Origin: JAJKJG01 sp036389455
GTDB taxonomy: Bacteria; Pseudomonadota; Alphaproteobacteria; Rhizobiales; Beijerinckiaceae
Length of the DNA: 64,000 nucleotides
Assembly (NCBI GenBank): GCA_036389455.1
Contig: DASVPW010000162.1
Location: forward strand, 34,596 to 98,595
Reading direction: 5' to 3'
The notes under the pieces were generated by a model. That model searched no databases. It was not told where the DNA came from and saw only the letters and a list, made by a program, of their open reading frames with translations. Positions 43,041 to 51,576 of this stretch are shown here, piece after piece. Positions within the stretch are counted from its first letter, which is position 1. The number at the start of each line of letters is the position of its first letter. The translations under genes were made by a program, and so were the position numbers.

Positions 43041-43287
43041 CCGTCATCCTCGGGCGCGCGGAGCGCGACCCGAGGACCTCGTGGAGCAGAAGTCGCCTTC
43101 AACTCTCCACTGTCATCCCCGGCGAGCCGAAGCGGAGCGAAGGCGAGGGAAGGGGATCCATGCCCCGGCGCCGCTTGGATTCCCTTCCCGGGCTGCTCCG
43201 CAGCCCGCCGGGAATGACAGTGGACCGTCTTCCTCTGGCCCACGGGGGTCCTCGGTCGTCGCGCTGCGCGCGCCCGAGGATGACGGC
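43041..43287. repeat. Nested palindromic repeats (one element inserted in another)
   Basis: Outer arms: GCCGTCATCCTCGGGCGCGC at 43041 pairs with GCGCGCCCGAGGATGACGGC ending 43287. Between them, at 43108-43222, is a complete CACTGTCATCCCCGGC-family element (copy 3). The gap 42892-43299 holds no gene. Confidence 0.88.
43108..43222. repeat. Palindromic repeat, CACTGTCATCCCCGGC family, copy 3 (nested)
   Basis: Starts CACTGTCATCCCCGGCGAGC and ends GCCGGGAATGACAGTG. Almost the same length and layout as 25224-25338. Confidence 0.9.
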
Positions 43288-43299
43288 CGTGGAGGGGAC

Positions 43300-44976
43300 T
43301 CACATATTGACGTAGTTCGGCCCCCCTCCCCCCTCCGGGGTGACCCAGTTGATGTTCTGGGCCGGGTCCTTGATGTCGCAGGTCTTGCAGTGGACGCAGT
43401 TCTGGGCGTTGACGACGAACTTCGGGTCTGTGCGCCGCTCGGGGTCGCCGTAGACGACCTCGTAGACGCCGGCCGGGCAGTAGAGGCGGGCGGGCTCGCC
43501 GAAGCGGGGCAGGTTCTCGCGGATCGGCACGGCCGGGTCGGCGAGCACGAGGTGGCTCGGCTGGTCCTCCTCGTGGTTGGTGTTCGAGAGGAACACCGAT
43601 GAGAGGCGGTCGAAGGTGAGCACCCCGTCGGGCCTCGGGTAGACGATGGGTTCGACCTCCGAGATCGGCTTGAGCGTCGCATGGTCCGGCTTGCCGTGGG
43701 CAAGCGTGCCGAAGAGGGAGAAGCCGAAGAGCTCGTTCGTCCACATGTCGAGGCCGCCGAGGCCAACGCCGATCGCCGTGCCGAGGCGCGACCACAGGGG
43801 CTTGACGTTGCGGACCCGAAAAAGGTCCTGGCCGACGAGGGAGGAGCGCCAGGCCTCCTCGTACGAGGAGACCTCGTCGTTGGCGCGGCCCGCCTCGAGG
43901 GCCTTAAAGACGTGCTCGGCGCAGAGCATGCCGGAGAGCACGGCGTTGTGGGTGCCCTTGATCCGCGGCACGTTGACGAAGCCCGCCGTGTCGCCGACGA
44001 GGCAGCCGCCCGGGAAGGTCAGCTTCGGCACCGACTGCCAGCCGCCCTCCATGATGGCCCGCGCCCCGTAGCCGATGCGCTTTCCGCCCTCGAAGACGCC
44101 GCGCACCTTCGGGTGGGTCTTGAAGCGCTGGAACTCGTCGAAGGGGGAGAGGGTCGGGTTCTCGTAATTCAGGTGCACCACGAAGCCGACCGACACGAGG
44201 TTGTCGTCGAAGTGGTAGAGCCAGGAGCCGCCGCCGGCGCGGTTCGGCAGGGGCCAGCCCATGGAGTGCCGCACGAGCCCGGGCCGGTGCTTCTCGGGCG
44301 CGACCTGCCACAGCTCCTTGATGCCGATGCCGTACTTCTGGTGGTCGCGGCCCTCGTTCAGCCCGAAGCGATGGATGAGCTGCTTTGCGAGGTTGCCGCG
44401 TGCGCCCTCGCCGAAGACCGTGTAGCGCCCGCGCAGCTCCATGCCGCGGGTGAAGCTGTCTTTGAGGGATCCGTCCTTGGCGATGCCCATGTCGCCGGTC
44501 GCGACCCCGACCACCCGGCTCTCGCCGTCGACCAGCACCTCGGCGGCGGCGAACCCCGGATAGATCTCGACGCCGAGGGCCTCGGCCCTTGCGGCGAGGA
44601 AGCGGCAGACGTTGCCGAGCGAGCCGATGAAGTTGCCGTGGTTCGACATCAGCCGCGGCATCGGCCACTGCGGCATCCGGATGCCGCCGGAAGCGGTGAG
44701 ATAGAGGAACTCGTCCTCCCTGACCTCGGTCCTCAAGGGGCGCTCCGGATCCTCGCGCCAATCGGGCACGAGCCGGTCGAGGCCGACCGGGTCGATGACG
44801 GCGCCCGAGAGGATGTGGGCCCCGACCTCCGAGCCCTTCTCGACCACCACGACCGAGACCTCCCGGCCCTTCTCGGCCGCGAGCTGCTTGAGGCGGATCG
44901 CCGTCGCGAGCCCCGCCGGGCCCGCGCCGACGACCACGACGTCGAACTCCATCGATTCCCGTTCGGGAAGCTCCAT
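43300..44976 (-). CDS. Electron transfer flavoprotein-ubiquinone oxidoreductase
   Basis: A 558-residue flavo-iron-sulfur protein: VVVVGAGPAGLATAIRLKQLA at the N-terminus, GCLVGDTAGFVNVPRIKGTHNA in the FAD domain, and the C-terminal [4Fe-4S] motif NCVHCKTCDIKDP. It moves electrons from ETF to the membrane ubiquinone pool and would serve the acyl-CoA dehydrogenase of the aromatic island among others. Start ATG 44976; a second ATG eight codons in is possible. Confidence 0.96.
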   Translation of the reverse strand: MELPERESMEFDVVVVGAGPAGLATAIRLKQLAAEKGREVSVVVVEKGSEVGAHILSGAVIDPVGLDRLVPDWREDPERPLRTEVREDEFLYLTASGGIRMPQWPMPRLMSNHGNFIGSLGNVCRFLAARAEALGVEIYPGFAAAEVLVDGESRVVGVATGDMGIAKDGSLKDSFTRGMELRGRYTVFGEGARGNLAKQLIHRFGLNEGRDHQKYGIGIKELWQVAPEKHRPGLVRHSMGWPLPNRAGGGSWLYHFDDNLVSVGFVVHLNYENPTLSPFDEFQRFKTHPKVRGVFEGGKRIGYGARAIMEGGWQSVPKLTFPGGCLVGDTAGFVNVPRIKGTHNAVLSGMLCAEHVFKALEAGRANDEVSSYEEAWRSSLVGQDLFRVRNVKPLWSRLGTAIGVGLGGLDMWTNELFGFSLFGTLAHGKPDHATLKPISEVEPIVYPRPDGVLTFDRLSSVFLSNTNHEEDQPSHLVLADPAVPIRENLPRFGEPARLYCPAGVYEVVYGDPERRTDPKFVVNAQNCVHCKTCDIKDPAQNINWVTPEGGGGPNYVNM

Positions 44977-45043
44977 GCCTCTCTCCTCATCCGAGATGGT
45001 TCACATATGAACTGTCCCGCCCGCGGCGGCAAGGCCAGCGACA

Positions 45044-45111
45044 CGCATCATCGTCCGGAGCCCGGCATGATGATGCGCATCATCGTTCGGGAGCGTCGCG
45101 CATCATCGTCC
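45044..45111. promoter_or_regulatory. Three CGCATCATCGT repeats with a 16-bp palindrome
   Basis: CGCATCATCGT occurs at 45044, 45076 and 45099, and the middle copy is half of a perfect palindrome GATGATGCGCATCATC (45069-45084). They lie in the divergent gap between ETF-QO and the glycosylase gene, so they may bind a regulator for either. Confidence 0.6.
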
Positions 45112-45161
45112 CAGCTTGGCGCAGCATTGCCGGCCTGTCACGGGCCCCTTACATCTTGGCC

Positions 45162-46007
45162 ATGGGCGACCTCTCCCCGGACCGCGCCGCGCTCGTGTCG
45201 CTCCTCGATTTCTACGCCGAGAGCGGCGTCGACTGCGCCCTCGACGAGGCGCCGCACGACCGCTTCGCGGACGCCGCGCGGCCCCGCGCCGCCGCCCCGC
45301 CCCGTCCCGCCGCCCTCCAGGAGACCGCCCGGGATTTCGCCCGCGGCCTCGCCCCGGCCCCCCGCCCCGCATCGCCGCAGGCCGTCCCCTCCCCCGACGA
45401 GGCCGCCGCCGACGCCCGCTCGCGGGCCCGCGGCGCCCGGACCCTCGAAGAGCTCGAGGCGCTGCTCGCCGGCTTCGAGGGCTGCGCCCTGAAGAAGAGC
45501 GCCAAGAACCTGTGCTTCTTCGACGGCAGCCCGCAGGCGCGGGTGATGATCGTCGGCGAGGCGCCCGGCGCCGACGAGGACCGCACGGGAAAACCCTTCG
45601 TCGGGCGCGCCGGGCAGCTCCTCGACCGCATGCTGAAGGCGATCGGCCTCGACCGGGGCGCGGTCTACATCGCCAACGTCGTGCCCTGGCGTCCGCCGGG
45701 CAACCGCGATCCGACGCCCCAGGAGGTCGCGGCCTGCAAGCCCTTCCTCGAGCGCCAGATCGAGCTCGTCGACCCCGACATCGTGGTCTGCGTCGGCGGC
45801 GCCTCGGCGCGCGCGCTCCTCGGCGTCAAGGACGGGATCCTCAAGACCCGCGGGCGCTGGTTCCCCTACCACACCGGCACCCGCGAGATCCGGGCGCTCG
45901 CGACCCTTCACCCCGCCTACCTCCTGCGCTCGCCCTTGCAGAAGCGGCTCGCCTGGCGCGACCTCAGGGCTCTGCGCCGGGCGCTCGACGGCAAGGACGC
46001 CGCATGA
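45162..46007 (+). CDS. Uracil-DNA glycosylase, family 4-like
   Basis: A 281-residue protein. About 90 Pro/Ala-rich residues come first, then the catalytic domain: VMIVGEAPGADEDRTGKPFVGRAGQLLDRML (motif 1), NVVPWRPPGNRDPT, and LATLHPAYLLR (motif 2). Four cysteines in the family positions (GCALKK, NLCFF, ACKPF, VVCVGG) could hold the [4Fe-4S] cluster. It removes uracil from DNA. ATG 45162 chosen; TTG 45156 is also in frame. Confidence 0.88.
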   Translation: MGDLSPDRAALVSLLDFYAESGVDCALDEAPHDRFADAARPRAAAPPRPAALQETARDFARGLAPAPRPASPQAVPSPDEAAADARSRARGARTLEELEALLAGFEGCALKKSAKNLCFFDGSPQARVMIVGEAPGADEDRTGKPFVGRAGQLLDRMLKAIGLDRGAVYIANVVPWRPPGNRDPTPQEVAACKPFLERQIELVDPDIVVCVGGASARALLGVKDGILKTRGRWFPYHTGTREIRALATLHPAYLLRSPLQKRLAWRDLRALRRALDGKDAA

Positions 46008-46150
46008 GCCGGAAGGCGTGCGCCGGCGCGCCGCGCGCCGGAACCGATCGGGCCAAACCCGCTTGTACTGAGGCACGCGTCCCGGCCGAGCTTGGCCGCG
46101 GCGCCGCTGCCGCGTAGCCTGGGGCGCGATCCGCCCCGAAGGATGACCCC

Positions 46151-47047
46151 ATGCGCTGGGAAGACTTCAGATCGTCCGACAACATCGACGACCGGCGCGG
46201 CGGCGGAGGCGGCGGCGGCTTCGGCATCCCGATGGGGCGCGGCGGCCTCGGCATCGGCGGCATCATCATCCTGACGCTCGCCGGCTGGGCGCTCGGCATC
46301 GACCCGCGCATCCTGATCGGCGGCGCCGAGCAGATGACGGGCGGCGGCTACACCCAGAGCGAGACGCAGCAGCGGCCGCAGGGACGCACCGGCGAGCCGT
46401 CCGACCAGGCCGGGCGCTTTGCCGCGAAGATCCTCGGCAACACCGAGGATGTGTGGAAGGTGGTCCTGCCGGCGCAGGTCAACAAGCAGTACGTGCCGCC
46501 CAAGATGGTGCTGTTCTCGGGGGCGACGCGCTCCGGCTGCGGCGGCGCGCGCTCGTCCATGGGTCCGTTCTACTGCCCCCTCGACCAGACGGTCTACATC
46601 GACCTCACGTTCTTCCAGGAGATGCAGCGCCGCTTCCGGGCCGGCGGCGACTTCGCCTACGCCTACGTGATCGCGCACGAGGTCGGCCACCACGTCGAGA
46701 ACCAGCTCGGGCTCCTGCGGCGGGTGCAGGAGCGCCAGCGCGAGGTCGGCGAGGTCCAGTCGAACCAGCTCTCGGTGCGGGTCGAGCTCATGGCCGATTG
46801 TCTCGCGGGCGTCTGGGCCTTCCACTCGAACCAGCAGTACAAGGCCCTGGAGGAGGGCGACGTCGAGCAGGCCATGAAGGCGGCGGAAGCCATCGGCGAC
46901 GACCGCCTGCAGAAGCAGTCCCAGGGCTACGCCGTGCCCGACTCGTTCACCCACGGCTCCTCGGCCCAGCGCGTGCGCTGGTTCATGACCGGCATGAAGG
47001 GCGGCCAGGTCCAGCAGTGCGACACCTTCAGGGCGAGCCGGCTCTGA
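46151..47047 (+). CDS. YpfJ-type neutral zinc metallopeptidase
   Basis: A 298-residue membrane-anchored protein. A Gly-rich stretch (residues 17-34) leads to a single helix (IGGIIILTLAGWALGI), and the catalytic domain has YVIAHEVGHHVEN (HExxH) with a further acidic ligand in VRVELMADCLAGVW and FTHGSSAQR near the end. Family PF04228; substrate unknown. It converges with the methyltransferase and overlaps it by 20 bases. Confidence 0.92.
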   Translation: MRWEDFRSSDNIDDRRGGGGGGGFGIPMGRGGLGIGGIIILTLAGWALGIDPRILIGGAEQMTGGGYTQSETQQRPQGRTGEPSDQAGRFAAKILGNTEDVWKVVLPAQVNKQYVPPKMVLFSGATRSGCGGARSSMGPFYCPLDQTVYIDLTFFQEMQRRFRAGGDFAYAYVIAHEVGHHVENQLGLLRRVQERQREVGEVQSNQLSVRVELMADCLAGVWAFHSNQQYKALEEGDVEQAMKAAEAIGDDRLQKQSQGYAVPDSFTHGSSAQRVRWFMTGMKGGQVQQCDTFRASRL

Positions 47048-47978
47048 CGGGGCGCGCCGTCCCCAGCACCGCCACGAGCCCCGGCACGTCCTCGCCCCGG
47101 TCCTGGCGGGTCGAGGCGGGCTCGAGGAGGGCGACCGCAAAGCCGGTCTGCGCCGCCAGCGCACGCAGATAAGGCTCGCCGTGGGAATAGCGGGCGTCCT
47201 CGCCGAGGACGAAGCCCTCTCCGTCGTGGGCCTGGACGCTGAAGGCGAAGAGGCCGTCGCGGGACAGGACCCGGCGCGCGGCCCGGAACGCCTCCTCCAG
47301 CGACGCGAGATAGACGAACACGTCGGCCGCGACGACGAGGTCGGCGGAAGCCTCCTCGCATGTGGCGAGGAAGTCCACGAGGTCGCCCTCGTGCAGTCGC
47401 TCGTAGAGGTGCGTCTTCCTGGCTTTCGCCAGCATCCCCGGCGAGAGGTCGACGCCCTCGATCGTCTCGAACCGGCCTTCGAAGGCCCTTGCCGCGAGCC
47501 CGGTGCCGCAGCCGAGGTCGAGAGCCCGGCGGAAGCGAAACGGGCGTCCGCCCGACGAGCAGGCCCGGCGCACGGCCGCCGCGATCAGCTCCGGGCCGCG
47601 GTAGCTCAGGTTCCGGATCAGGTGCTTGTCGAAGCGCGGCGCGTAGTCGTCGAAGAGCGCCCGCACGTAAGAAGGCGCGATCGCGGCCTCGGGCGGGAGC
47701 GCGCCGAGGCGGGCGAGGTCGAGGCGCACGCCGAGGGCGTCGTCGGGCTCGGCCGCGAGCGCCGCTTGCAACGCCGCGACCGCGGCGTCGCGCTCGCCGA
47801 GCGCCGCCCGCGCGCGCCCGAGGAGCGCGTGCGCGGGGGCGAAGCCGGGGACGAGCTCCAGCACCTGAAGGGCAAGCTCCGCCGCCGCCGCGTGGTCGCC
47901 CGCGTCGTACGCGCCCTGCGCGTAGGCGAAGCGGCGGTCGGCGAGGAGGTCGCCGGAGGAGCGCAGGACGGGCGGCAT
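47028..47978 (-). CDS. TPR-fused SAM-dependent methyltransferase
   Basis: A 316-residue protein: residues ~15-95 form two TPR-like helical repeats (YDAGDHAAAAELALQVLELVPG; LGRARAALGERDAAVAALQAALA), then ALDLGCGTGLAARAFEGRF is the SAM-binding motif and VVAADVFVYL the post-motif acidic region. The pattern matches the class I family that methylates small molecules or proteins in alphaproteobacteria (often annotated as TPR-containing methyltransferase). Substrate unknown. Confidence 0.85.
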   Translation of the reverse strand: MPPVLRSSGDLLADRRFAYAQGAYDAGDHAAAAELALQVLELVPGFAPAHALLGRARAALGERDAAVAALQAALAAEPDDALGVRLDLARLGALPPEAAIAPSYVRALFDDYAPRFDKHLIRNLSYRGPELIAAAVRRACSSGGRPFRFRRALDLGCGTGLAARAFEGRFETIEGVDLSPGMLAKARKTHLYERLHEGDLVDFLATCEEASADLVVAADVFVYLASLEEAFRAARRVLSRDGLFAFSVQAHDGEGFVLGEDARYSHGEPYLRALAAQTGFAVALLEPASTRQDRGEDVPGLVAVLGTARPVRAGSP

Positions 47979-48073
47979 GGGCGGGGAGAAGCAAAAGGCA
48001 TCCGCGGCGTCAATCGCCGGACGGCGTCTTTCATGAGGAGCCTCGCCACAGCCGTCGGGGCCTCCGCCCAGCT

Positions 48074-48196
48074 CGTCATCGTCGGGCTTCCTTCGTCATT
48101 GCCGGGGTCCTTTCGACATCACCGGTGTTTTTCCACGACATCATCGGGTTTTTCTCCCGTCATTGCCGGGTTTTGCGTGGCCGTCCGACGATGACG
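48074..48196. repeat. Palindrome-flanked element with internal degenerate repeats
   Basis: CGTCATCGTCGG (48074-48085) and CCGACGATGACG (48185-48196) are perfect inverted 12-mers. Between them are four degenerate ~20-22-base units, each a variant of GTCATTGCCGGGTTTT. No gene; it lies upstream of the ureohydrolase. Confidence 0.7.
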
Positions 48197-48270
48197 AAAG
48201 CGGGATAGCGCCCGCGCCGCCCATGACGGCCGCGGAACGAAGCGCTAGACCTCGTCCAAGGAGGCCCGCC

Positions 48271-49332
48271 ATGGACACAGCCAAGCTCGAGGAGCTGCGC
48301 CGCCGCTACGCCGACGCCAAGGGCGGGGCGCTCTACGATCCCGAGTTCAAGCGGGTGTCGCTGACGCAGTTCCAGGGCGACCGGCGCAAGTGGCCGTTCA
48401 TGGACCCGGCGACCTTCCTCTCCGCGCCCTACCGCCCCAACGCTGCCGCCGAGAGCTTCTCGGACCTCGACATCGCGCTCGTCGGCGTGCCCATGGACCT
48501 CGGCGTCACGAACCGGGCCGGCGCCCGGCTCGGGCCCCGTGCGGTGCGCAACGTCGAGCGCATCGGCCCCTATGAGCACGTGCTCAAATGCGTGCCCTCG
48601 AGCGAGGCCCGGGTCGCGGACGTCGGCGACGTGCCGATGCACAGCCGCTTCTCGCTCGAGCACTGCCACGCCGACATCGAGAGCTATTTCGGCCAGATCC
48701 GCGCCGCGGGCGTGCGCACGCTCGCGGTCGGCGGCGACCACTCGATCAGCCTGGCGATTCTCAAGGCGCTCGGCCGCGGCCGGCCGCTCGGCATGATCCA
48801 CGTCGACGCCCACTGCGACACCTCGGGCGAGTACGAGGGCGCGAAGTTCCATCATGGCGGCCCGTTCCGCCAGGCGGTCCTCGAAGGCGTGCTCGACCCC
48901 GAGCGCACGGTCCAGATCGGCATCCGCGGCGCCGCCGAGTACCTGTGGGAGTTCTCCTACGACTCTGGCATGACCGTGATCCATGCCGAGGAGATCGAGC
49001 ATCTCGGCATCCCGGCCGTGATCGAGCGCGCCAGAAGGGTCGCGGGCGAGGGGCCGACCTATCTCTCCTTCGACGTCGACAGCCTCGACCCGGCCTTCGC
49101 GCCCGGCACCGGCACGCCCGAGGTCGGCGGCTTGACGACCCGGGAGGCGCTGGAGCTTCTGCGCGGGCTCGCCGGTCTCGACATCGTCTCCGGCGACGTG
49201 GTCGAGGTCGCGCCGCAGTACGATGCCACCGCCAACACGGCGCACGCGGCCGCGCAGGTCATGTTCACGATCCTGTGCCTGATGGTGCGGGCGCCGTCGC
49301 TGAACCTCTCCCCTCTCGAAGACAGAACTTAG
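48271..49332 (+). CDS. Agmatinase-like ureohydrolase
   Basis: A 353-residue member of the arginase/agmatinase family. Metal-binding motifs are GGDHS, DAHCD and SFDVDSLDPAFAPGTGTPE, so it hydrolyses a guanidino group to urea. ATG 48271 has AAGGAGG seven bases upstream. The protein is longer than E. coli SpeB (306) at the N-terminus, as in guanidinobutyrase and guanidinopropionase; the guanidino substrate cannot be told. The next gene is a flavoprotein oxidase, 33 bases downstream, which suggests one catabolic unit. Confidence 0.88.
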   Translation: MDTAKLEELRRRYADAKGGALYDPEFKRVSLTQFQGDRRKWPFMDPATFLSAPYRPNAAAESFSDLDIALVGVPMDLGVTNRAGARLGPRAVRNVERIGPYEHVLKCVPSSEARVADVGDVPMHSRFSLEHCHADIESYFGQIRAAGVRTLAVGGDHSISLAILKALGRGRPLGMIHVDAHCDTSGEYEGAKFHHGGPFRQAVLEGVLDPERTVQIGIRGAAEYLWEFSYDSGMTVIHAEEIEHLGIPAVIERARRVAGEGPTYLSFDVDSLDPAFAPGTGTPEVGGLTTREALELLRGLAGLDIVSGDVVEVAPQYDATANTAHAAAQVMFTILCLMVRAPSLNLSPLEDRT

Positions 49333-49365
49333 CCCTTCGCGCCGCCGGCACGACAGCGAGGAACG

Positions 49366-50562
49366 ATGCCCGACACCTACGACGTGGTGATCGCCGGCGG
49401 CGCCGCGATGGGGTCTTCCGTCGCCTACCATCTCCTGGCCGATCCGGCCTTCCGGGGGCACGTGCTCGTCATCGAGAAGGACCCGACCTACCGGCGCTCG
49501 GCCTCGGCGCTCTCCGCCGCCTCGATCCGGCAGCAGTTCTCGACCGCCGTGAACATCCGCATCTCGCTTCACGGCATCCGCTTCCTGCGCGAGATCGGCG
49601 AGACGCTCGCGGTCGACGGCGACAGGCCCGACGTTTCGCTCCGCGAAGGCGGCTATCTCTACCTCGCGACGGAGGCCGGGGCGCCGGTGCTGGCCGAGAA
49701 CCAGGCCCTGCAGGCCGCCGAAGGCGCCGACATCGCGCTGATGGATCCCGCCGCCCTGAAGGCGCGCTTCCCGTGGCTCGCCACCGACGACCTTGCCTGC
49801 GGCACGTGGGGCCGCTCCGGCGAGGGCTGGTTCGACGGCTGGGGGCTGCTGCAGGCCTTCCGGCGCAAGGCGCGCGCGCTCGGAGCCGAATACCGCACGG
49901 GCCGCGTCGCCGGGCTCGAGCGCGACGGCGCGCGCGTCGCGGCCGTCGGGCTCGCGGACGGGACCCGCATCCCGTGCGGCGCGGTCGTGAACTGCGCCGG
50001 CGCGGGCGGGCGGGACATCGCCGCCATGGCGGGCGTCGACCTGCCCGTCCGCCCGAAGCGGCGCTCGGTGTTCGCCTTCGCCTGCCGGGAGCCGGTCGCG
50101 GACGCCCCCCTCCTCATCGACACGACCGGCGTGTGGTGCAGGCCCGAGGGCGAGGGCTTCATCGGCGGGATATCGCCGGGTCCGGGCGAGGACGACCCCG
50201 ACTGGCGGGACGACGATCCCTCGACGCAGGAGCCCGACTGGGCGCTCTTCGAGGAGCGGGTCTGGCCGGCGCTCGCGCACCGGGTGCCGGCCTTCGCGAC
50301 GGTCCGGCCGGGCCGCGCCTGGGCCGGCCCCTACGACATGAACCTCCTCGACCACAACGCGATCGTCGGGCCGGCCGGAGACCTGGAAAACTTTTATCTC
50401 TGCAACGGCTTCTCGGGCCACGGCCTGCAGCAGTCGCCGGCCGTCGGGCGCGGACTCGCGGAGCTGATCGCGCACGGGCGCTACACGACCCTCGACCTCT
50501 CGGACCTCTCCTTCGGCCGCGTCGCCGCGAACCGCCCGCTCCTCGAGCGCAACGTGATCTAG
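49366..50562 (+). CDS. DAO-type FAD-dependent oxidoreductase
   Basis: A 398-residue flavoprotein: VVIAGGAAMGSSVAYHLLAD at the N-terminus, VNCAGAGGRDIAAMAGVDLPVRP, and a C-terminal NGFSGHGLQQSPAVGRGLAELI. This matches the sarcosine/dimethylglycine-oxidase type, and in layout resembles FOXRED1-like proteins. GAGGA precedes the ATG by four bases. Likely oxidises a secondary amine or amino acid made in the ureohydrolase step, by inference from the pairing. Confidence 0.87.
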   Translation: MPDTYDVVIAGGAAMGSSVAYHLLADPAFRGHVLVIEKDPTYRRSASALSAASIRQQFSTAVNIRISLHGIRFLREIGETLAVDGDRPDVSLREGGYLYLATEAGAPVLAENQALQAAEGADIALMDPAALKARFPWLATDDLACGTWGRSGEGWFDGWGLLQAFRRKARALGAEYRTGRVAGLERDGARVAAVGLADGTRIPCGAVVNCAGAGGRDIAAMAGVDLPVRPKRRSVFAFACREPVADAPLLIDTTGVWCRPEGEGFIGGISPGPGEDDPDWRDDDPSTQEPDWALFEERVWPALAHRVPAFATVRPGRAWAGPYDMNLLDHNAIVGPAGDLENFYLCNGFSGHGLQQSPAVGRGLAELIAHGRYTTLDLSDLSFGRVAANRPLLERNVI

Positions 50563-50589
50563 GCTTCGGCGGCCCGGCCTTCGGCCCGC

Positions 50590-51576
50590 TCAGCGTCCGT
50601 AGATCCGGTCGAGCACTTGCGCCACGGCGACGAGCCGCTCGGCGTCCGGGTCGAAGCGTTCGCCGGCGGCGAGGCGCCGGGCCCAGTCCGCCGCCGCGCG
50701 CCCGCCCCAGGCGTCCGGCGGTTGGCTTAAGGTCTCGCGCGCGGTGCCGCGGTAGCGTTCCGCGGTGAAGTCGTAGAAGGAGCCGTCGACATTGCGAAGC
50801 GCCGCCCCGCCCTCGGTGCCGTAGAACGCGGCTTCGATGATCGCGTCGCGGCCGGCCTGGAGGCGCCAGGAGCAGGCGAGCCGCACCGCGGCCCCGGTCG
50901 CGAGATCGAGCGTCGTGACGGCGTAATCCTCGACCCTGTCCGGATGCGGTCCGAGCGGCGCGCCGCCCGCGAACAGCTTCGCCGAGACGCCCGCGACCTC
51001 GGGGAAATCGAGCGTCCACAGGGCGAGGTCGACGAGGTGGACGCCGAGGTCCATCACGCAGCCGCCGCCCGAAAGGGCCGGGTCGTAGAACCAGGGCTTG
51101 TCCGGCCCGTAGGCGTTGTGGAAGACGAGATCGGCCGCGTAGACGCGCCCGAGCCCGCCCTCGCGCACCGCCTCCCGGATACGGCGCATTCCTTCCGTGA
51201 AGCGGTACGAGAGGTCGACGGCAAGAAGCCGGTCCGCCGCCCGCGCGGCGTCCACCACGGCGCGGGCCTCGGCGGCGGTGCGCCCGAGGGGCTTCTGGCA
51301 GAACACCGCCGCGCCCCGCGTCAGCGCCCGGATCGACTGCTCGGCGTGCAACGCGCTCGGCGTCGCGATCACGACGCCGTCCAGGCCCAAATCCAGGAGC
51401 TCGTCGAGGCCGGCGACGAGCTTCGCCTCCGGCGCGAGTTTTTGGGCTTCGGCCGTCTCGGGGGAGGGATCGGCGATGCCCACGGCCTCGACCGCACTCG
51501 TATCCAGGATCGCCTGCATGCGGTGCCGGCCGATCCAGCCGACGCCCAGGAAGCCGACGCGGGGACGGGTGGTCAT
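50590..51576 (-). CDS. Gfo/Idh/MocA family dehydrogenase
   Basis: A 328-residue NAD(P)-dependent oxidoreductase: VGFLGVGWIGRHRMQAI is the dinucleotide fold and FCQKPLGRTAAEARAVV carries the EKP-type motif with Gln-Lys-Pro in place of Glu-Lys-Pro. These enzymes oxidise or isomerise sugars and inositols. It overlaps the alcohol dehydrogenase stop by four bases (ATGA) and so is co-translated with it. Confidence 0.88.
   Translation of the reverse strand: MTTRPRVGFLGVGWIGRHRMQAILDTSAVEAVGIADPSPETAEAQKLAPEAKLVAGLDELLDLGLDGVVIATPSALHAEQSIRALTRGAAVFCQKPLGRTAAEARAVVDAARAADRLLAVDLSYRFTEGMRRIREAVREGGLGRVYAADLVFHNAYGPDKPWFYDPALSGGGCVMDLGVHLVDLALWTLDFPEVAGVSAKLFAGGAPLGPHPDRVEDYAVTTLDLATGAAVRLACSWRLQAGRDAIIEAAFYGTEGGAALRNVDGSFYDFTAERYRGTARETLSQPPDAWGGRAAADWARRLAAGERFDPDAERLVAVAQVLDRIYGR

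Noticed and set aside
41089..43602. An 837-residue plus-strand frame opposite the TPR gene
   Set aside because: Antisense shadow of a repeat-rich coding gene. No motifs, no signal peptide, no ribosome-binding site.
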